Part shown: positions 1-11,290 of the stretch, piece by piece
How positions within the stretch are numbered: position 1 is the first letter of the stretch
How the letters are laid out: each line of letters starts with the position of its first letter
Notes under the pieces: model-generated
The model's input: the letters and a program-made list of their open reading frames with translations, nothing else
Told to the model about the DNA's origin: nothing
Database searches by the model: none
DNA from: Inia geoffrensis
Taxonomy: Eukaryota; Chordata; Mammalia; Artiodactyla; Iniidae
Direction: 5' to 3'
Length of the DNA: 64,000 bases
Assembly: GCA_036417435.1 (NCBI GenBank)
Contig: CM070900.1
Coordinates: 169,746,815-169,810,814, forward strand
Made by a program: the position numbers and the translations under genes

Positions 1-2480
1 ATAGAAAATATGAACAGACCAATCACAAGTAATGAAATTGAAACTGTGATTAAAAATCTTCCAACAAACAAAAGTCCAGGACCAAATGGCTTCACAGGTG
101 AATTCTATCAAACATTTAGAGAAAAGCTAACACCCATGCTTCTCAAACTCTTCCAAAAAATTGCAGAGGAAGGAACACTCCCAAACTCACTCTATGAGGC
201 CACCATTGCCCTGATACAAAAACCAGGCAAAGATACTTCAAAAAAAGAAAATTACAGACCAATATTACTGATAAATATAGATGCAAAAATCCTCAACAAC
301 ATACTAGCAAACAGAATCCAACAACACATTAAAAGGATCATACATAATGATCAAGTGGGATTTATCCCAGGGATGCAAGGATTCTTCAATATACACAAAT
401 CAATCCATGTGATACACCATATTAACAAACTGAAGAATAAAAACCATATGATCATCTCAATAGATGCAGAAAAGTCTTTTGACAATATTCAACACTGATT
501 TATGATAAAAACTCTCCAGAAAGTGGGCATAGAGGGAACCAACCTCAACATAATAAAGACAATATACGACAAACCCACAGGAAACATTGTTCTCACTGGT
601 GAAAAACTGAAAGCATTTCCTCTAAGATCAGGAATAAGACAAGGATGTCCAGTCTCACCACTATTATTCAGCATAGTTTTGGAAGTCCTAGCCATGACAA
701 TCAGAGAAGAAAAAGAAATAAAAGGAATACAAATCGGAAAAGAAGAAGTAAAACTGTCACTGTTTGCAGATGACATGATAATATACACAGAGAATCCTAA
801 AGATGCCACCAGAAAACTACTAGAGCTAATCAATGAATTTGGTAAAGTTGCAGGATAGAAAATTAATGCAGAGAAATCTCTTGCATTCCTAGACACTAAT
901 GAGGAAAAATCTGAAAGAGAGGTTAAGGAAACACTGCCATTTACCATTGCAACAAAAAGAATAAAATACCTAGGAATAAATCTACCTAAGGAGACAAAAG
1001 ACCTGTATGCAGAAAACTATAAGACACTGATGAAAGAAATAAAAGATGATACCAACAGATGGAGAGATATACCATGTTCTTGGATTGGAAGAATAAATAT
1101 TGTGCAAATGACTATAATACCCAAAGCAATCTACAGATTAATTGCAATCCCTATCAAATTACCAATGGCATTTTTTACAGAACTAGGACAAAATAATCTT
1201 AAAATTTGTATGGAGACACAAAAGACCCCGAATAGTCAAAGTAGTGTTGAGGGAAAACAACGGAGCTGGAGGAATCAGACTCCCTGACTTTAGACTATAT
1301 TACAAAGCTACAGTAATCAAGACAATATTGTACTGGCACAAAACCAGAAACATAGATCAATGGAACAAGATAGAAAGCCCAGAGATAAACCCACGCACCT
1401 ATGGTCAACTAATCTATAACAAAGTAGGAAAGGATATACAATGGAGAAAAGACAGTCTCTTCAATAAGTGGTGCTGGGAAAACTGGACAGCTACATGTAA
1501 AAGAATGAAATTAGAACACTCCCTAACACCATACACAAAAATAAACTCAAAATGGATTAAAGACCTAAATGTAAGACTGGACACTATAAAACTCTTAGAG
1601 GAAAACATAGGAAGAACATTCTTTGACATAAATCTTTTTGGATCCACCTCCTAGAGTAATGGAAATAAAAACAAAAATAAAAAAATGGGACCTAGTGAAA
1701 CTTCAAAGTTTTGCACATCAAAGAAAACCATAAAAAAGGCGAAAAGACAACGCTCAGAATGGGAGAAAATTTTGCAAATGAATCAACGGACAAAGGATTA
1801 ATCTCCAAAATACATAAACAGCTCATGCAGCTCAATATTAAGAAAACAAACAACCCAATCCAAAAATGGGCAGAAGACCTAAATAGACATTTCTCCAAAG
1901 AAGACATACAGATGGCCAGGTAGCACATTAAAAGCTGCTCAACATCACTAATTATTAGAGAAATGCAAATCAAAACTACAATGAGGTATCACCTCACACC
2001 AGTTAGAATGGGCCTCATCAGAAAACCTACAAACAACAAATGCTGGAGATGGTGTGGAGAAAAGGAAACCTTCTTGCACTGTTGGTGGGAATGTAAATTG
2101 ATACAACCACTATGGAGAACAGTATGGAGGTTCCTTAAAAAACTAAAAATAAAATTACCATATGACCCAGCCATCCCACTCCTGGGCATATACCCTGAAA
2201 AAACCATAATTCCAAAAGACACATGCACCCCTATATTCATTGCATCACTATTTACGATAGCCAGTTCATGGAAGAAACCTAAATGCCCATCGACAGACGA
2301 ATGGATAAAGAAGTTGTGGTACATATATACAATGGAATATTACTCAGCCATAAAAAGGATCGAAATTGGGTCATTTGTTGAGAGGTGGATGGATCTAGAG
2401 ACTCATACAGAGTGAAGTAAGTCAGAAATAGAAAAACAAATATCGTATATTAACGCATATATGTGGAACCTAGAAAAATG
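1..2480 (+). pseudogene. L1 ORF2 remnant (reverse transcriptase and C-terminal region)
   Basis: The frames read as L1 ORF2p, the endonuclease/reverse transcriptase protein that copies L1 RNA at a nicked target. The RT core is visible: [13 protein letters not shown] near 80-115, a [10 protein letters not shown] stretch near 358-390, and the catalytic FADD box at 763-774, with both aspartates kept. The C-terminal Cys-containing segment ([17 protein letters not shown]) lies near 2045-2095. The frame is broken by a TGA at 496-498, a TAG at 856-858, a frameshift near 1190-1250, an 11-base deletion near 1636 that shifts frame again, a stop at 1921-1923, and a stop at 2413-2415 where the family normally continues for about 20 more residues. 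It cannot encode active protein. No endonuclease domain lies in the window for this copy. Confidence 0.93.
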
Positions 2481-2544
2481 GTAGAGGTGAAATGGTTTGC
2501 AGGGCAGCAGTTGAGATACAGAAGTAGAGAACAAATGTATGAAC

Positions 2545-2590
2545 TTAAGGGGGGAAAGCAGTGGGGGGTTGGGGGTGGTGGTGTGTTGAA
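2545..2590 (+). repeat. G-rich tract in L1 3' UTR
   Basis: G-runs at 2549-2554, 2563-2568 and 2571-2575 are followed by short GG pairs. Such a polypurine, G-rich segment is a recurrent part of mammalian L1 3' UTRs and can form a G-quadruplex on the sense strand. Here it is seen only as sequence; folding is inferred. Confidence 0.7.
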
Positions 2591-2868
2591 TTGGACGATT
2601 GGGATTGACATGTATACAGTGGTGTGTATAAAATTGATGACTAATAGGAACTTGCTGTATAAAAAAATAAGTAAAAGAAAATTCAAAAATTAAAAAAAAA
2701 AAAGCTACAAGGATATATTGCACAACACAGGGAATATAGGCTATATTTTATAAGAAGTATTAAGGTAGCATAACCTTTAAAAATTGTGAATCAATTTATT
2801 GCACACCTGTAACTTATATGATATTGCACACCAACTATACTTCAATTTTAAAAAGAAAACAATTAACA

Positions 2869-3762
2869 CTAACATTCTGAGATTTCCTCTCTCCCGATAA
2901 CTAAATCACCACAAAAAAGACAGAGAGGCAATATGTGAATCTGACATTGAAAGAGAAGCAGGAGGAGATTCATATAAGAATCATAAAATCAATATCTAAA
3001 CAGTAGTCTTAATATAATTATAGTTAACATCAAGAAAAGTCTATGAGAAATCCAAGTGGAAAGATTCCTGTACATAAAAATTACAAGCTTCCTACCACTC
3101 AGAGTACTTTTTCCTACATTACATCACAGTTCTGACTCTTTAGAACAAACTCAAATAAATAAAGAGCAGCTTCCATTTAGATATCCATTGAATTCTTTTT
3201 TGACTCCAACATGACTCCAACAAACATATTTGTTAGACATGGTTGAGAGCAATAGACTTGTCTGGAAAGGAAGACATCAGGTTTTCCACTAAGCATCAAA
3301 GACCAAAGGGACAATCACTTGCTCTTTTTATTCCAAAGTTCCCATCATTAAAATATGAGTAAAATACTTATCATAATGCATAGCACAAGATTCCTGTAAG
3401 AATCAAATAAGACATTAGGTGGAAATTTCTTGGCAGTTTAAGGGCTGAATTAATTTGAGTTCTTATCATTTATTAGATAGAATTTTTATTAGAATCCTTG
3501 AAAACCATGGTTGCAACGTTTTTATGTAAGATTGTGAATGTGTCTGAGAATTTCAACAGACCATATGAAATAGTGAGATCCACGTGAGGCTTCAGAAACT
3601 TCTAGATAAAGCTTGAACAAACTAGAAATGAATTTTTCAACTCCATAGTTATTTTAAGCTTTGGTATTATATTACAGTACTTCTCTTGGAGAACTGATAT
3701 ATCAGAAATTATCTTAATTTTGGCCTAAATGTTCTTGAGATAGCCATATACTAGAGTAAGGT
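2869..3762. other. AT-rich unique sequence between two L1s
   Basis: About 0.9 kb of AT-rich DNA with stops in all frames. I see no coding frame, RNA gene or confident repeat. A short stretch near 3345-3420 vaguely resembles the 3' part of a MIR but is too weak to call. Confidence 0.6.
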
Positions 3763-3775
3763 CATTTTCCTGTTT
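3763..3775. repeat. Target-site duplication, left copy
   Basis: Reads cattttcctgttt and is repeated exactly at 10673-10685. The two copies bracket the 6.9-kb minus-strand L1, which shows insertion by target-primed reverse transcription. The last few Ts merge with the L1 poly(T) tail, so the inner edge may be off by one to three bases. Confidence 0.9.
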
Positions 3776-4151
3776 TTTTTTTTTTTTTTTTAACATCTTT
3801 ATTGGAGTATAATTGCTTTACAATGGTGTGTTAGTTTCTGCTTTACAAGAAAATGAATCATGTATATATATATACATATGTTCCCATATCTCTTCCCGCT
3901 TGTGTCTCCCTCCCTCCCACCCTCCCTATCCCACCCCTCCAGGCGATCACAAAGCACCAAGCTGATCTCCCTGTGCTATGCGGCTGCTTCCCACTAGCTA
4001 TCTACCTTAAGTTTGGTAGTGTATATATGTCCATGCCTCTCTTTGTCACAGCTTACCCTTCCCCCTCCCCATATCCTAAAGTCCATTCTCTAGTAGGTCT
4101 GTGTCTTTATTCCTGTCTTACCCCTAGGTTCTTCATGACATTATTTTTTTC

Positions 4152-7100
4152 TTAAATTCCATATATATGTGTTAGCATATGGTATTTGTCTCTCTCTTTC
4201 TGACTTACTTCACTCTGTATGACAGACTCTAGGTCTATCCACCTCATTACAAATAGCTCAATTTCGTTTCTTTTTATGGCTGAGTAATATTCCATTGCAC
4301 GTATGTGTCACATCTTCTTTATCCATTCATCCGATGATGGACACTTAGGTTGTTTCCATCTCCAGGCTATTGTAAGTAGAGCTGCAATGAACATTTTGGT
4401 ACAAGACTCTTTTGAATTATGGTTTTCTCAGGGTATATGCCCAGTAGTGGGATTGCAGGGTCATATGGTAGTTCTATTTGTAGTTTTTTAAGGAACCTCC
4501 ATACTGTTCTCCACAGTGGCTGTATCAATTTACATTCCCACCAACAGTGCAAGAGGGTTCCCTTTTCTCCACACCCTCTCCAGCATTTATTGTTTCTAGA
4601 TTTTTTGATGATGGCCGTTCTGACTGGTATGAGATGATATCTCATTGTAGTTTTGATTTGCATTACTCTAATGATTAATGATGTTGAGCATTCTTTCATG
4701 TGTTTGTTGGCAGTCTGTATATCTTCTTTGGAGGAATGTCTATTTAGGTCTTCTGCCCATTTTTGGATTGGGTTTTTGTTTTTTTGTTATTGAGCTGCAT
4801 GAGCTGCTTATAAATTTTGGAGATTAATCCTTTGTCAGTTGCTTCATTTGCAAATATTTTCTCCCATTCTGAGGGTTGTCTTTTGGTCTTGTTGATGGTT
4901 TCCTTTGCTGTGCAAAAGGTTTGCAGTTTCATTAGGTCCCATTTGTTTATTTTTGTTTTTACTTCCATTGCTCTAGGAAGTGGGTCAAAAAGGATCTTGC
5001 TGTGATTTATGTCATAGAGTGTCCTGCCTATATTTTCCTCTAAGAGTTTGATAGTTTCTGGCCTTACATTTAGTTCTTTAATCCATTTTGAGCTTATTTT
5101 TTTGTATGGTGTTAGGGAGTGATCTAATCTCATACTTTTATATGTACCTGTCCAGTTTTCACAGCACCACTTATTGAAGAGGCTGTCCTTTCTCCACTGT
5201 ACATTCCTGCCTCCTTTATCAAAGATAAGGTGACCATATGTTTGTGGGTTTATCTCTGGGCTTTCTATCCTGTTCCACTGATCTATATTTCTGTTTTTGT
5301 GCCAGTACCGTACTGTCTTGATTACTGTAGCTTTGTAGTATAGTCTGAAGTCAGGGAGCCTGATTCTTCCAGCTCCGTTTTTCATTCTCAAGATTGCTTT
5401 GGCTATTCGGGGTCTTTTGTGTTGACATACAAATTGTGAAATTTTTTGTTCCAGTTCTGTGAGAAATGCCAGTGGTAGTTTGATATGGATTGCATTGAAT
5501 CTGTAGATTGCTTTGGGTAGTAGAGTCAGTTTCACAATGTTGATTCTTCCAATCCAAGAACATGGTATATCTCTCCATCTATTTGTATCATCTTTAATTT
5601 CTTTCATCAGTGTCTTATAATTTTCTGCATACGGGTCTTTTGTGTCCTTAGGTAGGTTTATTCCTAGATATTTTATTCTTTTTGTTGCAATGGTAAATGG
5701 GAGTGTTTTCTTGTTTTCACTTTCAGACTTTTCATCATTAGTGTATAGGAATGCCAGAGATTTCTGTGCATTAATTTTGTATCCTGCTACTTTACCAAAT
5801 TCATTGATTAGCTCTAGTAGTTTTCTGGTAGCATCTTTAGGATTCTCTATGTATACTATCATGTCATCTGAAAACAGTGACAGCTTTACGTCTTCTTTTC
5901 TGATTTGGATTCCTTTTCTTCTCTGATTGCTGTGGCTAAAACTTGAAAAACTATGTTGAATAAGAGTGGTGATAGTGGCCAACCTTGTCTTGTTCCTGAT
6001 CTTAGTGGAAATGCTTTCAGTTTTTCACCACTGACGACGATGTTGGCTGTGGGTTTGTCATAAATGGCCTTTATTATGTTGAGCAAAGATCCCTCTATGC
6101 CTACTTTCTTCAGGGTTTTTATCATAAATATGTGTTGAATTTTGTCGAAAGATTTCTCTGCATCTATTGAGATGATCATATGGTTTTTCTCCTTCAATTT
6201 GTTAATATGGTGTATCACGTTGATTGATTTGCGTATACTGAAGAATCCTTGCATTCCTGGAATAAACCCCACTTAATCATGGTGTATGATCCATTTAATG
6301 TGATGTTGGATTCTGTTTGCTATTATTTTGTTGAGGATTTTTACATCTATGTTCATCAGTGTTATTGGCCTGTAGTTTTCTTTCTTTGTGACATCCTTGT
6401 CTGGTTTTAGTATCAGGGTGATGGTGGCCACATAGAATGAGTTTGGGAGTGTTTCCACCTCTGCTGTATTTTGGAAGAGTTTGAGATAGATGGGTGTTAG
6501 CTCTTCTCTAAATGTTTGACAGAATTCGCCTGTGAAGCCATCTGGTCCTGAGCTTTTGTTTGCTGGAAGATTTTTAATCACAGTTTCAACTTCAGTGCTT
6601 GTGATTGGTCTATTCATATTTTCTATTTCTTCCTGATCAGTCTTGGCAGGTTGTGTCTTTCTAAGAATTTGTCCATTTCTTCCAGGTTGTCCATTTTATT
6701 GGCACAGAGTTGCTTGTAGTAATCTCTCATGATCTTTTGTATTTCTGCAGTATCAGTTTTTACTTCTTCTTTTTCATTTCTAATTCTATTGATTTGAGTC
6801 TTCTCCCTTTTTTTCTTGATGAGTCTGGCTAATGGTTTATCAATTTGGTTTATCTTCTCAAAGAAACAGCTTTTACTTTTATTGACCCTTGCTATCGTTT
6901 CCTTCACATCTTTTTCATTTATTTCTGGTCTGATTTTTATAATTTCTTTCCATCTGCTAACTTTGGGTTTTTTTTGTTCTTCTTTCTCTAATTGCTTTAG
7001 GTGCAAGGTTAGGCTGTTTATTCGAGATGTTTCCTATTTCTTAAGTTAGAATTGTATTGCTATAAACTTCCCTCTTAGAACTGATTTTGCTGCATCCCAT

Positions 7101-7976
7101 AGGTTTTGGGTCGTCATGTCTCCCTTGTCATTTGTTTCTAGGTATTTTTTGATTTCCTCTTTGATTTCTTCAGTGATCACTTCGTTATTAAGTAGTGTAT
7201 TATTTAGCCTCCATGTGTTTGTATTTTTTACAGAACTTTTCCTGTAATTGATATCTAGTCTTATAGTGTTGTGGTTGGAAAAGATACTTGATACAATTTA
7301 AATTTTATTAAATTTACCAAGGCTTGATTTGTGACCCAAGATATGATCTATCCTGGAGAATGTTCCATGAGCACTTGAGAAAAATGTGTATTCTGTTGTT
7401 TTCGGATGGAATGTCCTAAATATCAATTAAGTCCTTGTTGTTTAATGTATCATTTAAAGCTTGTGTTTCCTTATTTATTTTCATTTTGTATGATCTGTCC
7501 ATTGGTGAAAGTGGGGTGTTAAAGTCCCCTACTATGAATGTGTTACTGTTGATTTCCCTTTTTATGGCTATTAGTATTTGCCTTATGTACTGAGGTGCTC
7601 CTATGTTGGGTGCATAAATATTTACAATTGTTATATCTTCTTCTTGGATTGATCCCTTGCTCCTTATGTAGTGTCCTTCTTTCTCTCTTGTAATAGTCTT
7701 TATTTTAAAGTCTATTTTGTCTGATATGAGAATTGCTACTCCAGCTTTCTTTTGGTTTCCATTTGCATGAAATATCTTTTTCCATCCCCTTACTTTCAGT
7801 CTGTATGTGTCTCTAGATCTGAAGTAGGTCTCTTGTAGACAGCAAATATATGGGTCTTTTTTTGTATCCATTCAGCCAATCTGTGTCTTTGGTGGGAGCA
7901 TTTAGTCCATTTACATTTAAGGTAATTATCCATATGTATGTTCCTATTCCGAATTTCTTAGTTGTTTTGGGTTCAT
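4152..7976 (-). pseudogene. L1 ORF2 (endonuclease-reverse transcriptase), broken
   Basis: The region from the likely ATG at 7976 to the stop at 4152 is 3825 bases, or 1275 codons if it were open, which is the usual size of L1 ORF2p. Domains in order: the APE-like endonuclease (7871-7416, with an LQET-type active-site segment, NIYAPN and VGDFNTPL), a linker with a Lys-rich segment (7006-6623), the RT palm and fingers (6617-5886), the RT catalytic box at 5863-5874, a thumb and C-terminal region in a 412-codon open stretch (5982-4744), and the Cys-rich segment ([17 protein letters not shown], near 4570-4515). Breaks include a frameshift just after the N-terminus near 7870, a further break between 7416 and 7006, a frameshift near 6625, a TAA replacing a Gln codon at 6273-6275, and frameshifts near 5925, 4770 and 4370. 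The catalytic FADD reads FSDD. It is not functional. Confidence 0.93.
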
Positions 7977-8010
7977 TATTGTAGGTCTTTTCCTTCTCTT
8001 GTGTTCTTGC

Positions 8011-8900
8011 CTAGAGAAGTTCCTTTAGCAGTTGTTGTAGAGCTGGTTTGGTGGTGCTGAACTCTCTCAGCTTTTGCTTGTCTGTAAAGGTTTTAATTTC
8101 TCCATCAAATCTGAATGAGATCTTTGCTGGGTAGAGTAATCTTGGTTGCAGGTTTTTCTCCTTCATCGCTTTAAATATGTCCTGCCAGTCCCTTCTAGCT
8201 TCCAGAGTTTCTGCTGAAAGGTCAGCTGTTAGCCTTATGTGGATTTCTTTATGTGTTAGTTGTTGTTTTTCCCTTGCTGCTTTTAATATGTTTTCTTTGT
8301 ATTTCATTTTTGACAGTTTGATTAATATGTGTCTTGGCATATTTCTCCTTGGATTTATCCTGTATGGGACTCTCTGTGCTTCCTGGACTTGATTAACTAT
8401 TTCCTTTCCCATATTAGGGAATTTTTTAACTATAAGCTTTTCAAATATTTTCTCAGTCCCTTTTTTTTTTCTCTTCTTCTGGAACCCCTATAATTTGAAT
8501 GTTGGTGCGTTTAATGTTGTCCCAGAGGTCTCTGAGGCTGTCCTCAGTTCTTTTCATTCTTTTTTCTTTATACTGCTCTGCAGTAGTTATTTCCACTATT
8601 TTATCTTCCAGGTCACTTATCCATTCTTCTGCCTCAGTTATTCTGCTATTGATCCCATCTAGAGTATTTTTAATTTCATTTATTGTGTTGCTCATCATTG
8701 TTTGTTTCATCTTTAGTTCTTCTAGCTCCTTGTTAAATGTTTCTTGCATTTTGTCTATTCTATTTCCAAGATTTTGGATCATCTTTACTATCATTATTCT
8801 GAATTCTTTTTCAGGTAGACTGCCTATTTCCTCTTCATTTGTTAGGTCTGGTGGGTTTTTATCTTGCTCCTTCATCTGCTATGTTTTTCTGTCTTCTCAT
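8011..8900 (-). pseudogene. L1 ORF1 (RNA-binding chaperone), broken
   Basis: ORF1p is the trimeric RNA-binding protein that packages L1 RNA. Frame 8875-8453 gives the N-terminal heptad-rich coiled coil (repeated I/L spacing, NTINEIKNTLDGINSRITEA) leading into the RRM start (IQIIGVPEEE). Frame 8412-8011 gives the rest of the RRM and the C-terminal domain (PRHILIKLSKMKYKENIL; RDWQDIFKAMKEKNLQPRLL). The frameshift between them sits at the T-run 8461-8471 (A-run in sense). An upstream ATG at 8900 is one base out of frame with the ATG at 8875, and its frame meets a stop soon after. Total length is near 295 codons, shorter than the roughly 340 usual for mammalian ORF1p, which suggests a shorter coiled coil. 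ORF1 ends about 35 bases before ORF2, the normal spacing. Confidence 0.92.
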
Positions 8901-9379
8901 TTTGCTTATCTTACTGTGTTTGGGATCTCCTTTTTGCAGGCTGCAGATTCATAGTTCCTGTTGTTTTTGGTGTCTGTCCCCAGTGGCTAAGGTTTGTTCA
9001 GTGGGTTGTGTAGGCTTCCTGGTGGAGGGGACTAGTGCCTGTGTTCTGGTGGGCAGGTCCACGTCTGGTGGTGTGTTTTGGGGTGTCTGTGGACTTATTA
9101 TGATTTTAGGCAGCCTCTCTGCTAATGGGTGGGGTTGTGTTCCTGTCTAGCTAGTTGTTTGGCATAGGATGTCCAACACTGTAGCTTGCTGGTCGTTGAG
9201 TGAAGCTGGGTGCTGGTGTTGAGATGGAGATCTCTGGCAGATTTTCGCCATTTGATATTACATGGAGCTGGGAGGTCTATTGTGGACCAGTATCCTGAAG
9301 TTGGCTCTCCCACCTCAGAGGAACAGCACTGACTCCTGGCTGGAGCACCAAGAGCCTTTCATCCACATGGCTCAGAATC

Positions 9380-9568
9380 AAAGGGAGAAAAAGTAAAAAG
9401 AAAGAATTAGTAGAAGTAGAAAAGAAAGAAAGGAAGGAGGGAGGGAGGAAGGAAGGAAGGAGGGAAGGAAGGAAAAAAAGAAAGAAAGAAGATAAAGTAA
9501 AATAAAATAAAGTTATTAAAATAAAAAGTAATTATTAAGGGAAAAAAAAAAAAAGAGAGAGAGAGAAC
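9380..9568. repeat. Purine-rich low-complexity tract inside L1 5' UTR
   Basis: Irregular GAAA, GGAA and GGGA units with A-runs at about 9541-9554, ending in a short GA repeat at about 9555-9567. It is variable simple sequence within the retrotransposon leader. Confidence 0.85.
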
Positions 9569-10654
9569 CCTCGGACAAATTTCCCTTTCTTTTCTTTGTT
9601 CTCACAGCTCCCAGGGGCTCAGCTTTGGATTTGGCCCCACCTCTGCATGTAGGTCGCCGGAGGGCGTCTGTTGTTCACTCAGACAGGGCCGGGTTAAAGG
9701 AGCCGCTGATTCGGGAGTGTTACTCACTCAGGCTGGGGGGAGGGAGGGGCACGGAGTGCGGGGCGAGTCTGCGGGGGCACAGGCCAGCGTGACGTTGCAC
9801 CAGCCTGAGGCATGCCGTGCGTTCTCACGGGGGAGTTGTCCCTGGATCCCGGGACCCTGGCAGTGGCGGGCTGCACAGGCTCCCCGGAAGGGAGGTTGAA
9901 TAGTGACCTGTGCTCGCACACAGGCTTCTTGGTGGCCGCTGCAGCAGCCTTAGCGTCTCATGCCCGCCTCTGGGGTCTGCGCTTTTAGCCGCAGCTCGCG
10001 CCCGTCTCTGGAGCTCCATTAAGCAGTGTTCTTAATCCCCTCTCCTCGCGCACCAGGAAACAAAGAGGGAAGAAAAAGTCTCTTGCCTCTTGGGCAGCTC
10101 CAGACTTTTCCCCGGACTCCCTCCCGGCCAGCCGTGGTGCACTAACCCCTGCAGGCTGTGTTCACGCCGCCAGCCCCAGTTCTCTCCCTGTGCTCCTACA
10201 GAAGCCCGAGCCTCAGCTCCCAGCCCCGCCCGCCCCGGCCGGGGAGCAGACAAGCGTCTCGGGCCGGTGAGTGCAGGTCAGCACCGATTCTCTGTGCGGG
10301 AATCTCTCTTCTTTGCTCTCCGCACCCCTGTTGCTGCGTTCTTCTCCTCGGCTCCGAAGCTTCCCCCCTCCGCTACCCACAGTCTCCGCCCGTGAAGGGG
10401 CTTCTGGTGTGTGGAGACCTTTCCTCCTTCACAGCTCCCTCCCAGAGGTGCAGGTCCCGTCCCTATCCTTTTGTCTCTGTTTATTCTTTTTTCTTTTGCC
10501 CTACCCAGGTACGTGGGGGGGGGTTTCTTGCCTTTTGGGAGGTCTGAGGTCTTCTGCCAGCATTCAGTAGGTGTTCTGTAGGAGTTGTTCCACGTGTAGA
10601 TGTATTTCTGATGTATCTGTGGGGAGGAAGGTGATCTCCGCGTCTTACTCTTCC

Positions 10655-10662
10655 GCCATCTT
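10655..10662 (-). promoter_or_regulatory. YY1-type motif at L1 5' end
   Basis: The + strand reads GCCATCTT (AAGATGGC in L1 sense), about 11-18 bases from the element's first base. A YY1 site at this place is known in human L1, where it directs accurate start-site choice. Presence is seen; function is inferred from the family. Confidence 0.65.
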
Positions 10663-10672
10663 CCCTGAAGCC

Positions 10673-10685
10673 CATTTTCCTGTTT
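10673..10685. repeat. Target-site duplication, right copy
   Basis: An exact second copy of the 13 bases at 3763-3775. It marks the 5' boundary of the minus-strand L1. The bases just beyond continue as AAACAAAC, giving the TTT/AAAC nick site on the L1 sense strand. Confidence 0.9.
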
Positions 10686-11049
10686 AAACAAACAAACAAA
10701 CAAACCAATAATTATTGTTTTAAGGAAGAGGGTAAATGAATTGCAAAAGGAAGAAAAGAAAAATTGAAATTGACCAACCAGAGCTAATGAAATTACATCA
10801 TTTGGAAGTTCTAGATTTAGTTTATTTTTAGGCTAATGTTTATTTTTGTTGAATTTCATTTTCTGCTCAAATATAGATAACTGTTTATTGTGACTAAGCT
10901 GTTACAATGTAATATTTTATCTGTCACAAAACACATTTTTAAAGATAAAAATGTTGTTTTGCAAATCATAAAAGCAATACAACTTTCCTATACGTTTGGA
11001 AGCAAGTGTTTTTGTCAGTTTCGAAATTTCTAAGCTTCAAGGTTTTACA
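10686..11049. other. AT-rich unique sequence
   Basis: Pre-insertion DNA next to the L1, starting with a short (AAAC)n run. No gene or clear repeat is seen. Confidence 0.6.
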
Positions 11050-11290
11050 GTTAATGTGACCTGAGTTTTAATTCTGTATTTGCTATGTAGTGGCTCTGTG
11101 GCAGTGATAAATTTACTTAACTTCTCAGAGCCTTAGTTTAATGGATAAAAATTTTTAAAAGATAATAATGCATGCTTAATATGATTGCTCTGAGGATTTC
11201 ATGGACAACGGCTAGAGCTGAAGTATATTCAAAGCATCTGGCACATAGCAAGCACTTAATATAAAATAACTATAATTATCACTGCTGGTT
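11050..11290 (+). mobile_element. MIR SINE, diverged
   Basis: Follows the MIR pattern: a 'ctatgtagtggctctgtggc' like stretch, then 'cttaacttctcagagcctta', then 'gataataatgcatgc', then 'catctggcacatagcaagca' and an ATTAT-rich end. This is an old mammalian tRNA-derived SINE; edges are approximate. Confidence 0.75.

Larger units (their letters stand above)
1..2868 (+). mobile_element. L1 LINE, 3' part (enters from left edge)
   Basis: The window opens inside the reverse transcriptase region of an L1 ORF2 and runs through the ORF2 C-terminus into a 3' untranslated region. The 3' UTR has a G-rich tract near 2549-2585 and an internal A-run near 2690-2703, and it ends around 2868 in a weak A-rich tail after a typical 'cacctgtaac' type terminus. 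Its 3' UTR differs from that of the L1 at 3776-10672, so it belongs to another, probably older, L1 lineage. The 5' part lies outside the window, so neither full length nor a target-site duplication can be judged. Confidence 0.93.
3776..10672 (-). mobile_element. Near full-length L1 LINE (about 6.9 kb)
   Basis: Read on the minus strand, this is a complete L1 layout. A 5' UTR of about 1.77 kb starts at 10672 with GGCTTCAGGGAAGATGGCGG. ORF1 (about 8900-8011), a short gap, ORF2 (about 7976-4152) and a 3' UTR of about 360 bp follow. An AATAAA signal (TTTATT at 3798-3803 on the + strand) precedes a poly(A) tail seen as T at about 3773-3791. A perfect 13-bp target-site duplication flanks it, and the sense-strand target reads TTT/AAAC, close to the L1 endonuclease preference. 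It is full length but dead, because both ORFs carry stops or frameshifts. The 3' UTR type matches the short L1 tails at 57127 and 61910. Confidence 0.95.
8901..10672 (-). promoter_or_regulatory. L1 5' UTR with internal promoter
   Basis: This long 5' UTR is strikingly GC- and CpG-rich from about 9640 to 10420, unlike the AT-rich surroundings, as expected for an L1 internal promoter. The first bases carry an AAGATGGC motif. Frames of 60-140 codons here are by-products of high GC. A purine-rich block (GAAA/GGAA, on the + strand) interrupts it at about 9380-9568. No antisense gene could be identified. The island would look like a CpG-island promoter to automated callers, but it belongs to the retrotransposon. 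Confidence 0.88.

Noticed and set aside
4744..5982. A 412-codon open frame, the longest in the window, as a host gene
   Set aside because: The protein is the thumb and C-terminal region of L1 ORF2 and lies in frame order within a complete L1.
9640..10550. CpG island with several overlapping 60-141 codon frames as a gene promoter and exons
   Set aside because: It is the 5' UTR of the minus-strand L1, bounded by that element's target-site duplication. Frames overlap in all phases and have no domain features.
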